Shown piece by piece: positions 24,101-35,356 of a DNA stretch of 64,000 nucleotides; the stretch's first letter is position 1, and each line of letters begins with the position of its first letter. This DNA comes from Serinus canaria (taxonomy: Eukaryota; Chordata; Aves; Passeriformes; Fringillidae): NCBI RefSeq assembly GCF_022539315.1, contig NC_066313.1, positions 27,999,059 to 28,063,058 on the forward strand. The letters run 5' to 3'. The translations under genes and the position numbers were made by a program. Below the pieces are notes generated by a model, which saw only the letters and a program-made list of their open reading frames with translations, ran no database searches and was not told the origin of the DNA.

Positions 24101-27100
24101 AAAGATGTTCAAAGGCAATAGACAAAATACAAATACAGAAATGAATTACATTTCTAGTCAATAAAGGCAATAGCGTCATAGAACATAGCTTCAGACTTGT
24201 TTCTAGCAGTAGAGTCATAATCTCTTTTGCAAAAGACTCTAAAAGTAGTAGCAGTAAATTAATCTTGAGATGTCTGCAAGTAAGTGTGCAAACAGCCAGA
24301 ACCAGCTGGTTTGCAATCCTTAACATGACAGCAGTGTCAAACTCTTAACAGCTCAAAGCACACAAGGAAGAGAAACTCATTTTATGGTATTCCATCGAAC
24401 TGATTACTGTCTGAACAGGTCCTACACTCTCTACTACACTGCCTTTTTTTTTATTTTTTTTTTCTTATTGCGATATACACCAAATACTCTCCTATTTCTG
24501 TACATTCAAGTGAGCCCTTTCCAATTAAAAAATCCACTCAAACATGCAAATTTCCAGTCTTGGTGTTGTACGCCTTGGCTGTCTCTTGTCCATTCTTTAC
24601 TATAGGAATGAAATGTGACCTCTCCAACTAAATTCCCAAGACAAGCATAGCACTAAAATTGCTGGATGTTTTATGTGGCACAATTATCTGTATGAGTATG
24701 TGGAAGGAGTGACTACTCCTCTACTACCTTTTCTGACACAACAGGAACTATAAAGAGGAAGCCAAGAACAGGAATGTATGAAGATAAACTTGGCTGTCAT
24801 GATAAGGGAGGCAGTGATGAAAACCGAACCTGGTCAGTCATATTAACTGATAGAGCATGTAAGAGTGTGTGAAAGGTTATTTCATCCTGCACTTTGGAAA
24901 TGGTATTGGGGAACTGGACTGCCAGGGGTGCAGGAATCAATGGAGCTGTACACACCCATGGGGTGGGCGATGAACAGGGGAAGGCAGAGTCAAGGAGAAC
25001 AAAGGGGCTTAACAGAGAGGGGCATAAGAGAGGCCAGTTGGCTTTAAAATGGGGCAAAGTATTCCAGTGGTCAGCCCCCGTAGTATTTTTTGTGACTTGT
25101 GAAGAGTAGATGGCTATAGGAGTAGGCCTGCGCTGTTTTGCAAGTCTGCTGTTTTGGACAGTGCCTAAAAATAATTATAACATTGATGGGCATTTAGGTC
25201 ACAGGAATTTTAAGACTGACATATGCTCATCTTCCTGAAAGTAATTTTCACTATGTAAACTGCACAGACTCACTTGAGCCTTCCTGCTATGATATTCTGT
25301 GCTGATAAATGTTTTAAAAGGGTGGAGAGTTGTCCTCAAGCTACCAGCTGAACTGGCTTCCAATGTAGTCCTGAATTAAAGTCACCAACTCCATCACATC
25401 ATGTATCTCACATCTAGCTTGGATGAGAGTGTACTGGGACATGCAGTAAAAAACAGAGCTGTATCCTTTTTTCTCTCCCTCTGGATTCTAACACAAGAGT
25501 TTGTGCAAACTGACCCTGCAAATGAACTGGAATGCAGACAGACACTCTCCCAAACTGCTCTGGATGAAATGAGATCCATTCAGCGATAACTGAGAACATA
25601 CCAATTGTAAAAAAACAAAGCTGGTCCAGGAGGCCAATATGAGCTGATCTTGTTTTTCTCTATGTCATCCTGAAGCACTGTGCTCATGTGAAAACACGCT
25701 GTCACAAGGACAATTTAGTAAGAAAGTTCTACCTCAGATCAAGACACATAGACAAAGAATAGCATGCCCTCTTGCACAGGTGTAAAACCAAAAGGGAGAA
25801 CAAAGTTTCACTACATGAAACAGTAACAGAAAATATCAGGTTTCCTTCCCCAAAACCATACCAAGATCCCTTCTGTTTTCTTTTAACACTCTAAAGGCCA
25901 AGAAATTATTTTCCTCCCTTTCTTTCTCACTGTTCCTTTTATTAAGTCCAACTATTTCCTGTATTGGCTACTTGTACAGTTCTGGACTTTGCTTGCAATA
26001 ATAATGACTCTCCCCTTGCCAGAGAAAGGACAGATATTTTACAGACATCTTCAATAACAAAATTCATCAGCACAAAAAGCAGAACACATTGAACATTGAA
26101 AGAAGAGGTAAAACTTCAATTGTGCAGTAAGATTAAGATTGTGCCATTCAATTCAAATTAAGCAGCAAACAAGACACCAACACACAAAAAATCACAAAAG
26201 TCCCAGAGATCAGTAAAGGTTGTGGTACTTTGTGTCCATGAGGCGCTAAAAAAGAAATTTCAGTTTTCTTAACTGAAAACATCCATTTCAGAAGAAATAA
26301 AAGACCAAATCAAAGGAACAACAGCACATGTATTTGTTAGCTTCACAAAATGTATGCTCTGTAGAATACTGTGTAATAATAAAAAAGATTCAGTAATACA
26401 CAAATTCCCTGCGTGATTTGCTATTATTTTATACAACGTGGGTAACAAAGTGCCTTTTGCAGAGCTAGCATAGTAGTGAATCTAACACAAATCATACCTA
26501 CAAGAGTAGAACCTAAAGTTCCCAGCTTTTTGGGATCAGAAATAATTCTTCCTGAAATAAAGGAAAATGCATTTTAGCCCTAAATGATTTAGGGACAGGA
26601 AAACTGACACGAAATCACAAACAGAAACAGATAAACAACTTGTGCAAGATCCACTGACAGACAACAGTAAAATCACACAGCAGAAGGAAGAGATATTTGT
26701 GTCCTCAGTTACAATGCCAGGTATGTCGTCATCTCATGCTTCCCGCTCCACCAGTTTAGTGCGACTTTGAGCAGACCTGGTGATGCCAGCAGCTGCAGTG
26801 CCTTTAAATGCAATACACTTTAAACACAGCCTTTGATACAAAAAGTCCTTAACAATTCTATAACAAACCAACATAGATCGTTCTATATCTGCTACAATTA
26901 TATACCGATTCTACAGGGACTTGTTACTGGCCATAGCCAAAGAAAAAGCCTGGAAGGGTTTCAACTTTGACTTTGTCCATTAGTGCTACTTAGGCCCTTT
27001 AACAAAGGACACCAGGGACACAATTCCATAGCAGATCGTTCACACAACAGTGCATTTCACTGTAACAGCTCCTTCCTCAGCCTCTTTATGTGTTCAGGTA

Positions 27101-27640
27101 CTCAGGTTTGCTCTTTACCCAAATACTGTCTCTTTTGCTCTTTCTACATGTGAAAAATACTCTTCAACTTTACAACCATACCAGTTATGAAAACCTGGTC
27201 TACACAAATGTTACTGAAAGCTTTTTATTGTAGTGTTTAAAAGCTAAAGGATGGCATCTTTTGAAATTTTCCTAGTTAGTTTAACTGTATTGTTTATATA
27301 GTTTAGTTTATAGTTAAGTTAACCTAAACATTGTCTTCAGTAACACAGTCTTCAGTATATGAGCACCGAGTGTATCTTAAACTCAGACCCGAATCACAGC
27401 AGCTCATGAATACTGCAACGAGATGGCAAAAATTCCATAGGATAAGAACTGAGAAAGGCGTATGGCACTGCTGATATCCCAACAGTGAGCCCAAGTTACA
27501 TACCAAACAAGTAACAACCACAACTTTATGGGCCTCATTTCCATCAAAACCAAAAGTCAAATCCTACTGCAAGGGCTTTGTTATTTTCCCAGTTTATAAC
27601 TGAAGCTTACAGTAAAATGTACATAAAGTTAAACCTTACA
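21130..27640. other. Intergenic downstream of PARP11, no gene seen
   Basis: This is AT-rich, mostly unique sequence. I found no recognisable exon, tRNA or LTR. Part of the right end could belong to a longer PARP11 3' UTR, since a second AATAAA (minus strand) lies at 27224-27229. Confidence 0.55.
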
Positions 27641-27652
27641 GCTTTGTTGAAC

Positions 27653-27658
27653 TTTATT
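27653..27658 (-). promoter_or_regulatory. Candidate PARP11 polyadenylation signal
   Basis: An AATAAA on the minus strand lies about 545 bases after the PARP11 stop. A second AATAAA at 27224-27229 could give a longer 3' UTR of about 975 bases. Which one is used cannot be told from sequence. Confidence 0.45.
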
Positions 27659-27760
27659 TGGAGGAAATTGATGGAGGAGCTGTAGATTCTTTTTCTTTTT
27701 TTAGGTTTAGAATCCAAACTAAGAGACCTCCAAACCAAGTAACATGTACTACAGAACATG

Positions 27761-27779
27761 GACACACACACACACACAC
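27761..27779. repeat. CA dinucleotide microsatellite
   Basis: A run of about nine CA units lies just beyond the first candidate PARP11 polyadenylation signal, within the possible 3' UTR. Confidence 0.85.
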
Positions 27780-28200
27780 GTAGCCATGTCCCCTAGGGTT
27801 TTGCTGTTGTTGTTCTTACTTTGTTTTATAGGCAATCTTTATAAAAGATTAATTTCATCATATGCATACTATATTAGAGGCATATTTCTAATCACTTTTA
27901 ATATACTTTAGAAAATCAAAACATAAATCTTGCCTTTTAAAACTTACCAATGCTCAATGTATTTAAGGCTTACTAAGCAACTCAGATTTGTAAGTCTCTA
28001 CATTTGAAAAATGCATTAGTAAAGTTTACAGATTTTTAAAAACAGTTCACCAGTCTCTCTTAAATATTTGATAGCTTCCCTCCTCCATAAATGTATGCCA
28101 GCTTTTCTTTCACCTCTCTTTCATGCATCGTTTCTATGTTGTTGTCTTTACAAAAGGAACAAAATTATCAAAAAAACCACAAACAATACTCAGTTCAAAT

Positions 28201-28514
28201 TTAACAAAATTCTATTAAGTACTCAGGGTAGATTTGGTTGGCATCGAAGATGACAAAGATCTTTGGGTTCCAGGTGTTATCCACACAGCTGTCATACAAG
28301 TTCACAAAGCTTCCATCTTTTGAAGGAGGCCTCATGTATTTTGAATCACCACCAATATAGTCACCAGTTAATACACGAGCAAGAAACATGACTTTATCTG
28401 GTCTGTGCAGATGAGGCTGCAGGTTCACACCATGAATCTGGAAAGTATCTCCATGCTTCATGCTCTCTTTGCAGAAATGGCTGGAATATGATGCATCTCT
28501 TGCAAAATAGGTCC
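28201..28514 (-). CDS. PARP11: PARP11 last coding exon (catalytic Tyr, stop)
   Basis: This exon encodes [20 protein letters not shown] through [12 protein letters not shown] and a TAA stop at 28203-28201. The final two residues (FC) differ from the mammalian FH that I recall. The acceptor is gaaag|GGACC. Confidence 0.95.
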
Positions 28515-31500
28515 CTTTCAAACAAAAACAAAGAAAATTTGATGACATTCTTACCATGACAGTTTGACTACCAGAGCATAGCTATCAACAGATGAAAAAT
28601 AACAGTTCTTTTATGTTCATTAGGAATCCTTTTTTTGTTGTTATCTATTATAACAATCTGACCAAATATTTTTAGTGCAAACATTTTAGTAGGGAGATTG
28701 TCTTGTGATCAACACTGCTTTGCTGGGCATCCCTTCCCCATGCTCCCTGGCCCTACCAGCCAGTTGTGACAATTACATTCCTTACTGCATCCTTAATTAC
28801 ACTTGCCATAAAAGCAGAGCTGTATTAAGGAGCTCCTGGGTAAACACAAGGCATGCATCACAAAGTACACACTACAGGGAAGACTTAATGTTGAGCTGTT
28901 AACATTATCACTGTTGTATGTGACAGCAATACTGACCTTTTCCATACACAGCAGCATGCATCCCATTTATTCTCCAGTCAAAGTTATGAATACATATTGC
29001 TTCTACAAATTCATTACTGGTGCCATGAAACAGCATCTGCTCATTAATTGTTGGGACACCTCTTTTCTTCTTCAGTTGAGCTTTTTTCCTACAGAAAACA
29101 CACAATAAATACATAAATAAGGACATAATAGATAAATAGTTGTACAAACACACTAAATTACTACTGTGAAAACACTGCTGAGGGTACAGACCTTACACAT
29201 TCTACTTTACAGGTACCTAGATGACTCTAGGTTTTAAACACGTCAGAATGCTTAAGGTACATACTTAGAAATCATACATTTCTGAATGCTGTAGGGACTA
29301 TTTTCTGACATAGTCTAAGATTTAAAAAAAATGGTCCTCCTACACCAATTTTATCAACATTGTTCATGTGTTATTAGTTTCAGTGTGGTCATTTTCAGCA
29401 GATAGAATATAGCCTTGAGTAACTTCTCTTGAAACAGAGGAATGGAATGGATTTATAGAAAAACTGAATAATCAATCAAAAGATGTTCTGTGACAGTCCT
29501 TTACTATCTCTGACCAGTTCATTTCATAATGCCAATCATCATTAATATGGGAACTACTGTAAGAGGCAAATGTGTTCTGACCACTACAGTGATGCAAATA
29601 ATCATTCAAGCAATGATCAAATGTAATCCCTTATCTTACCAATTAAACAAAACACTTTTTCAAAACCATAAAAGTTTAAGTAGCAGTTGTTCCTCCTAAG
29701 CAGTAAAATATACTGGGTACAGCGGCAAGCTGGTTGTGCAGAATGCAGAAATGCCACAACAGGACACTTTGGTAATTTGGAACAGAAATCAAGGAGTTCA
29801 ACTGTTCTAAAAAGCATCATCTTAGCACCTTGTACAAGCAGTGACAAGATAATCCAGTTCAACAAAATTAACTTGATCCAGCACTGTGAAAATTCTCATT
29901 CAGCCAATTCACTCAATGAAAGGTAAAACCTACAGCAAAACTAAATACCCAGAGACATGCTCCTTGTACCTATGTAAGCACATAAGCCTTTTCTAACACT
30001 GGTCAGCAATCTCACTGACCAACACCTTTTTTTACTTGCTGTACTCCTCGACAACTCCAAACTGAGATCCTCTTTTCAACTTTCCTACCTGGGACACCAA
30101 AGAAGTGAATTTGAAATGCTGGAATACCTCTTTCTTTGTAATATACTACCAGGCAATAATTTCTTCACCAGTATGTGCAAGCCTACAGCACTGTCTTGTG
30201 ATCCAAGGGCAGGACCCAGCATTTTACCTTATTGAATCTCACAACTTGACTCAGCCTATTGATCCAGCCTGTCCAGATCCCTCTGGAGAGCCTTCCTGCC
30301 CTCCAGCAGATCCACACTCCCACCCAGCTTGGTGACATTTGCAAACTGACTGAGGGTGCCCCTGATGCCCTTGTCCGGATCCCAGATATAATATCTTTAT
30401 CTGGACCAGCCCCATCTGAGCCCTGGGGACCCCACTGGTGACCAGCTGGATTCTGTAACTCCATTCACCACCTCTCCCTGGGCCTAGCTATCCAGACAGC
30501 TTTTTACCCAGCAAACAGTGCACCTGTCCAAGCCATGAGCAGCCAGATTCTCCAGGAGAATGTTGTGGGAAAACAGTGTCAAAGGCTCTACTGAAGTCCA
30601 GGTAAAAAAAAACTGCAGCCTTTCCCTCATCCACTTAGTGGGTCACCCTGTCATAGAAGGAGGTGAGGTTGGTCATCCAGCAGGACCTGCCTTTCCTAAA
30701 CTTATCCTGCCTGGGCCTGACCCCTGCACACGCTGTGTGATGGCACTTAGGATGAGCTGCTCCTTGACCTTCCCTGGCACTGAGCTCACTCAGCTTGACA
30801 AGTCTGTGGTTCTCTGGATCCTCCTTCCAGCTCTTCTTGTGCATGGGCATCACACTTGCTCAACCCCAGCCAACTGGGACCTCCCCAGTGAGCCAGGACT
30901 GCTGGTAAATGGTTGCAAGTGGCTCAGTGAGCACCCCTCCAGCTGCCTTGGTACCCTCCAGTAGAGTCCATCCATTCCCATAGACTTGTGTGGGGTACCA
31001 GGTTCCATTTTCTCTTGAATTATGAGGGCTGCATTTTGCTCCCCACTTCTACCAACTCAGGGTCTGGGTGCTCTTATTATTAATGCCTTTGTTGCCTCAG
31101 TCTTTTCCTCATTCTTTGTCATTATGTTTCCCCCCATATCCAGGAAAGGATGGAGATTCTGTGTAGCCCTCCTTTTGTTGATGATTTATTTTTTAAAAAA
31201 AATTATTGTCTTCTACAGCAGTGGCCAAATTAGGTTCTAGTTGGGCTTTGGTCCTTTTAATTTTCTCCCTGCAAAACATCTCAACATCTTTTACTTCTTC
31301 TGAGTTGCCTGCCCCTTCTTCCCAAGGTCATACACGCTGTTTTTTGTCTGAATTCCAGCCAAAGTTCTCTGTTCAGCCAGGATGATCTTATTTCTCAAAT
31401 ACCTGTCTTTCAGCACATGGGGACAGCCTCCTCCAGAGCCTTTAGGATTTCCCTCTTGAAGAGAGTCCAGCCTTCCTGGACTCCTCTGCCCTTCAGGACT

Positions 31501-34500
31501 GCCCGCAAGGGACTCTGCCAAACAATCTTCTGAACAACCCAAAGTTTGACCTCTAGAAGTCCAAGGCAGCAGTTCTGCTGACCCTCTTCCTTACTCCATC
31601 AAGAAAAAAAGGAAACTTAACTAAAAGCTGGGTAACTCTCTTAACCATTAACATATATAATGAATTTCACTTCCTCACACACGTTGATATAGCTTTAAAT
31701 TAACAATAAATGACATATCTTTTAAAAAATCATGTAACTTATGCAAGATTTTAGTATATATCTGGCTAGTTATTTCCTCACTCCCTAATTTAGTCTAGAT
31801 TTTATTAGACTAAAACATCTTTAAACCTCCTGATATGCACTCCTTCCTAGGAGATACACAAATTACTTTTGTCAAGTACAATTGCTTAAGACTGACACCA
31901 AAAAACAAGTGGATACCAAACTGGGCACCTCCTACTTCTTCCAGGCCAGCACAATATGAAGAGGGAAAAGCCAAGAACTTAGAAAAAGGTTTTGTAGTAC
32001 ATTAAACTTAAAAGAATTGCATGAATATGTGTTCATTAGACACTTAATCCTGTCCTATGCTTCATAAAATTGAGAAATTTAACAAGACTGAAATATTCAT
32101 TTGCTTTGTTCAGTAAAAATTAAAATAATACAAGCCTCTCAAGGAATCATTTTACAAAAAGCTAATTTTTGTCTCTTTACTTCACTGTAAGGATCATGGG
32201 CATCTCCCACACAGATATTCTGAACACCTTAAACACATTATCTATGCTACAGCTTTTTCTAATGCATTTCTACAAGTATTAAATTTCTGCACCTGTTGAA
32301 GCTACACAGTCTTGAAAATTAAATTTTGAATGAATGACAAATACGAAAATTTTTAAAAGTTAAAAAGTAACAAAAAATTTCATTTATAATAAAAACAGTT
32401 AAACATATTTCTCCTGCATGACTTAAAACTTTACTCCATTAACAATCCTAAAACTGTTGGTTTTAGAAATAATCTCACCTGCAAAAAAACTCCCACAAGT
32501 CTAGATTTTGTATTCTCTTAATTCTTTTAATTCGGTGGCTATCCATTGTTTTTCCAAAGAGACTAGAAACTTCATTATATTCATTTGTTTTCTTTTGCAA
32601 TGGAATAAGCTGGAAAAAAAGAGGTTAGTGCGATTTCAATTCAATGCATTATTTCATTGTCACATGTTTTTGACCAAGTTGCATACCAACTCTTACCTGG
32701 TATGGCTCCTCAGTATTTACATTCTCCCAGTGGGAAGGCATAGGGATAGCCTCATTTTCACAGATGAAACTTCAAACAAAAAAGGTAAAAGCACATCACT
32801 TCAAAGACATGAGGCATTTTCTTCCTGTCAAACTCCTGCTCCAAACAACACAGTATGCAAAAAAAGCAAACCCCCATGAAGTTTATATAGAGCTACTAAG
32901 AAAAAGTGGTTTAAGCACATGCACTACATACACTGAAGCTCTTAAAATGGGGACTAAAAGAAGAAATCTCCTGAAAGTAAAAAATTGTCACCACATGGAA
33001 ATAACACTGAATGCAATTATTCAAAGAATAAAGTAAATTGCCACATCATTGTATGCACTATTTAGCAAATATCTACTGAAAAAATGTTGGCACTTCAAAA
33101 ACAGTCTTCTTGAAAGCCAGTGTAAACAGATTGCTACTACATTTCTTATGACAAATGACAAATTTCTTTTTTAATGTATAACCACACTACAATTCAGAAC
33201 TAATTTTTTTCTCAGAAACTACTTGGGGAAAAAAATCCACATATCCCATATACTCAATTTCACCTGTGGCAGCAACACTGCATAGCTCAGTTTATTGTTT
33301 AGTGAGTTCCAGATTTACATCAGCTCAGCTTTACATCTAATGATTGATCAAACGCTAAGAAACTGACCATCTAAAGCAATTAGACTCATTGAAGAATTAT
33401 TACAACACAATTTCTTAAACTCCAAGTAAGTTTAGAGTAAATGAGTGAAATATAGGAACAACACATAACTCACGCTTTTTTTGCTGTTACAATACTACTT
33501 CTAAATAATTTATGGAGTCACTGGATTCCATTTTTTGGTGCTGCTTCCCTGCAGCAACTCTGGTTCAACAGGTATTCGGAGCAAGTGACTCCAAAAGCAA
33601 ATAAATATAAACAATAAATATAAAACTCCTTTGTTTCATTTTACTTTGAAGAAGAAGGCATAAAAGAAAAATAAGGAGTCTTCCTCTTATTTCCTTACCT
33701 GAATGAATTGATTGCAAAGGGAGCTCGCTTTATTGGACGTTGTTTAAGGGTAGTTAGGTTGATTTGTCTCATCACTGAGCATAAAACAAGAATTAGGAAA
33801 AAAATTTTGGGAATTCATCTACAGCATATGAAACATTGAAGTGTCATTTTACTACTACAACCTAAGCTACTTAATATTTCAACAAGTAACAAATCAGCAT
33901 TTTCAATAAATGTTTCTAAATGCACTGTCATTTACATGAGTTGGGAAAATGTCCAAATATTACACACACAAAAGACCTATTTTTAAAATATCCACCTAAC
34001 ATTCAGCCCCACTAAATCACAGGCAGAACTTCCACTGACTTGAAAGGGATGACAAAGAATATACTATTCTTGGTGTAAGACATCATGGCCTAAAGAGAGT
34101 AACATAAAAACTGTTCTTTAACATTTGCTTATAGTGCAGTGTTTTTATTCTGGATGCAAAACACAGTTTTTTATAAAAAGACATTTCACAAGTAAGTATA
34201 AAACTCCTTGTATTGTTAGATACCACCTTACTGCCAGTATATTGCTGTTTTACCCAGTCCCCACTTTCTGTATTTGGAATATTTGACATTTGAATACGTA
34301 TATTGGAATATGTATTTACTTTCTTAATTCCCTATATTTAAGCATATAGCTGTTTTGTACTTTAATTAGAAAATAAACCATCTATGAATAGAAAAACTAA
34401 AAAAAAAAGTTACTAGAACACACCTGTTAACAAAGAACAGATTACATTTATAATTAGTTACATACATTAGAAGCCTGTAATACTCTGTAATTTACAAGAA

Positions 34501-35353
34501 CAGCATAAGCAAGATCTTTACAATCTCCCAGTAAATCCTTTTGCCTATCTCCTTGTTATTCTGAGAACAGAACTGGCTTCAACTACCTGCTGAATTATTA
34601 AATCATTTTGATACCAGCATTTTGCAGGAAGCCTCCTTTACAGCAATGTTTCTTACACAGAATGGATGGAAGTGGTTTTCCAAGCTTACACACAGTTGCA
34701 CATTAAAGAAAAAAGGTTCAACCTTCCCAGTTCAAGAGATGTATCCTACATGCCACTTGCAGCTGGAGCAAGCAGTAGGAACTCCAATGCAGTGCTATTA
34801 AACAAAACATGCTACTTCATTAATAAACTACACAAAAAATGTAACAGGGCAGCTGTTTCTAAAAACTCCTATGTACCTTCCAATAAAGAAGACATTCTTA
34901 ATCATGTTTTCACACAGATATGAGGACAATAACCTGCTGAATGAACAAATGTGCTGGTGTATCTGAGACCTTCTATTGTTTAAATTTACTGTTTGGCAAG
35001 ACACATACCTGAAAAGTCCAGTGTGTAGTTAAACTTTGCAGTGGTAAAAGACAGAGATCCATGGGGGTCTGTTCGGAAACTCCTTTCAATATCCTCACTG
35101 CTGATGGAGCAGTGACTGTTTGAGTCAGTCTTCAAAATAAAAGAAAAAGCACATTAAGACAAACTCAGCCATAGGGAATTTTATGTATGGAATCCATCAG
35201 AACCAAAATAACTTCATAGGTACTTACCTGAAACATATGCCATTTACCACACTCAGCCAAATAAAACCAGCCCCACTGGGTATCAGAGGTATCCATGTCT
35301 TCAACTGAACTTTCCATCTTTGCAAACACATCTTCTGATGGTCCTTGAAGCAT
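28201..35353 (-). CDS. PARP11: PARP11, complete coding sequence, 7 exons
   Basis: PARP11 is a mono-ADP-ribosyltransferase linked to the nuclear envelope, sperm head shaping and interferon signalling (family knowledge). Coding exons, 5' to 3': 35353-35228, 35129-35009, 33774-33699, 32769-32697, 32609-32479, 29088-28937, 28514-28201. They join in frame with GT-AG introns into 331 codons including the stop, close to the human length as I recall it. Residues about 25-105 form the WWE domain ([19 protein letters not shown]). The C-terminal ART domain shows His in LFHGTS, Tyr in [12 protein letters not shown] and Ile in the NQIYPEYLI segment, the H-Y-I triad of mono-ARTs. The N-terminus [12 protein letters not shown] differs from the mammalian one but has the same length up to the shared [10 protein letters not shown]. 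The start ATG is three bases inside its exon with G at -3. The upstream exon is non-coding. Confidence 0.95.
28937..29088 (-). CDS. PARP11: PARP11 coding exon 6 (catalytic His)
   Basis: This 152-base exon encodes [18 protein letters not shown] and then [20 protein letters not shown], with the NAD-binding histidine in HGTS. It ends at VYGK plus one base. Confidence 0.94.
29089..32478 (-). other. PARP11 intron carrying a CR1 copy
   Basis: This is the largest intron within the PARP11 coding region. Its main content is a 1.4-kb CR1 fragment on the gene's own strand. The rest is unique AT-rich sequence with no further exon seen. Confidence 0.85.
30180..31600 (-). mobile_element. CR1 LINE ORF2 fragment
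   Basis: The minus strand carries reverse-transcriptase text: [14 protein letters not shown] near 31300, a decayed piece with SFYDRVTH near 30650, and the long reversed consensus around 30480-30600. The 3' UTR is missing at the left edge and the frame is interrupted by stops, so it is inactive. It lies in sense relative to PARP11. Confidence 0.88.
32479..32609 (-). CDS. PARP11: PARP11 coding exon 5 (ART start)
   Basis: This 131-base exon encodes [20 protein letters not shown] and continues through [18 protein letters not shown], the first helix region of the ART domain. It ends in phase 2 before gtgaga. Confidence 0.93.
32697..32769 (-). CDS. PARP11: PARP11 coding exon 4 (linker)
   Basis: This 73-base exon encodes [17 protein letters not shown] and ends at PYQ in phase 0. 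The CENEAIPMP wording is shared with mammalian PARP11. Confidence 0.92.
33699..33774 (-). CDS. PARP11: PARP11 coding exon 3 (WWE end)
   Basis: This 76-base exon encodes [19 protein letters not shown] and leads into the linker. Acceptor atgctcag and donor gtaagg keep the frame (phase 1 to 2). Confidence 0.92.
35009..35129 (-). CDS. PARP11: PARP11 coding exon 2 (WWE)
   Basis: This 121-base exon encodes [18 protein letters not shown] and then [13 protein letters not shown], the middle of the WWE domain. It ends in phase 1 before gtatgt. Confidence 0.93.
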
Positions 35354-35356
35354 TTC
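35228..35356 (-). CDS. PARP11: PARP11 coding exon 1 (start, WWE begin)
   Basis: The exon is 129 bases, from acceptor tgtttcag|GAAATG to donor ATGTTTCAG|gtaagt. The start codon is at 35353-35351. It encodes [20 protein letters not shown] and the first WWE tryptophans. It ends in phase 0. Confidence 0.93.
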
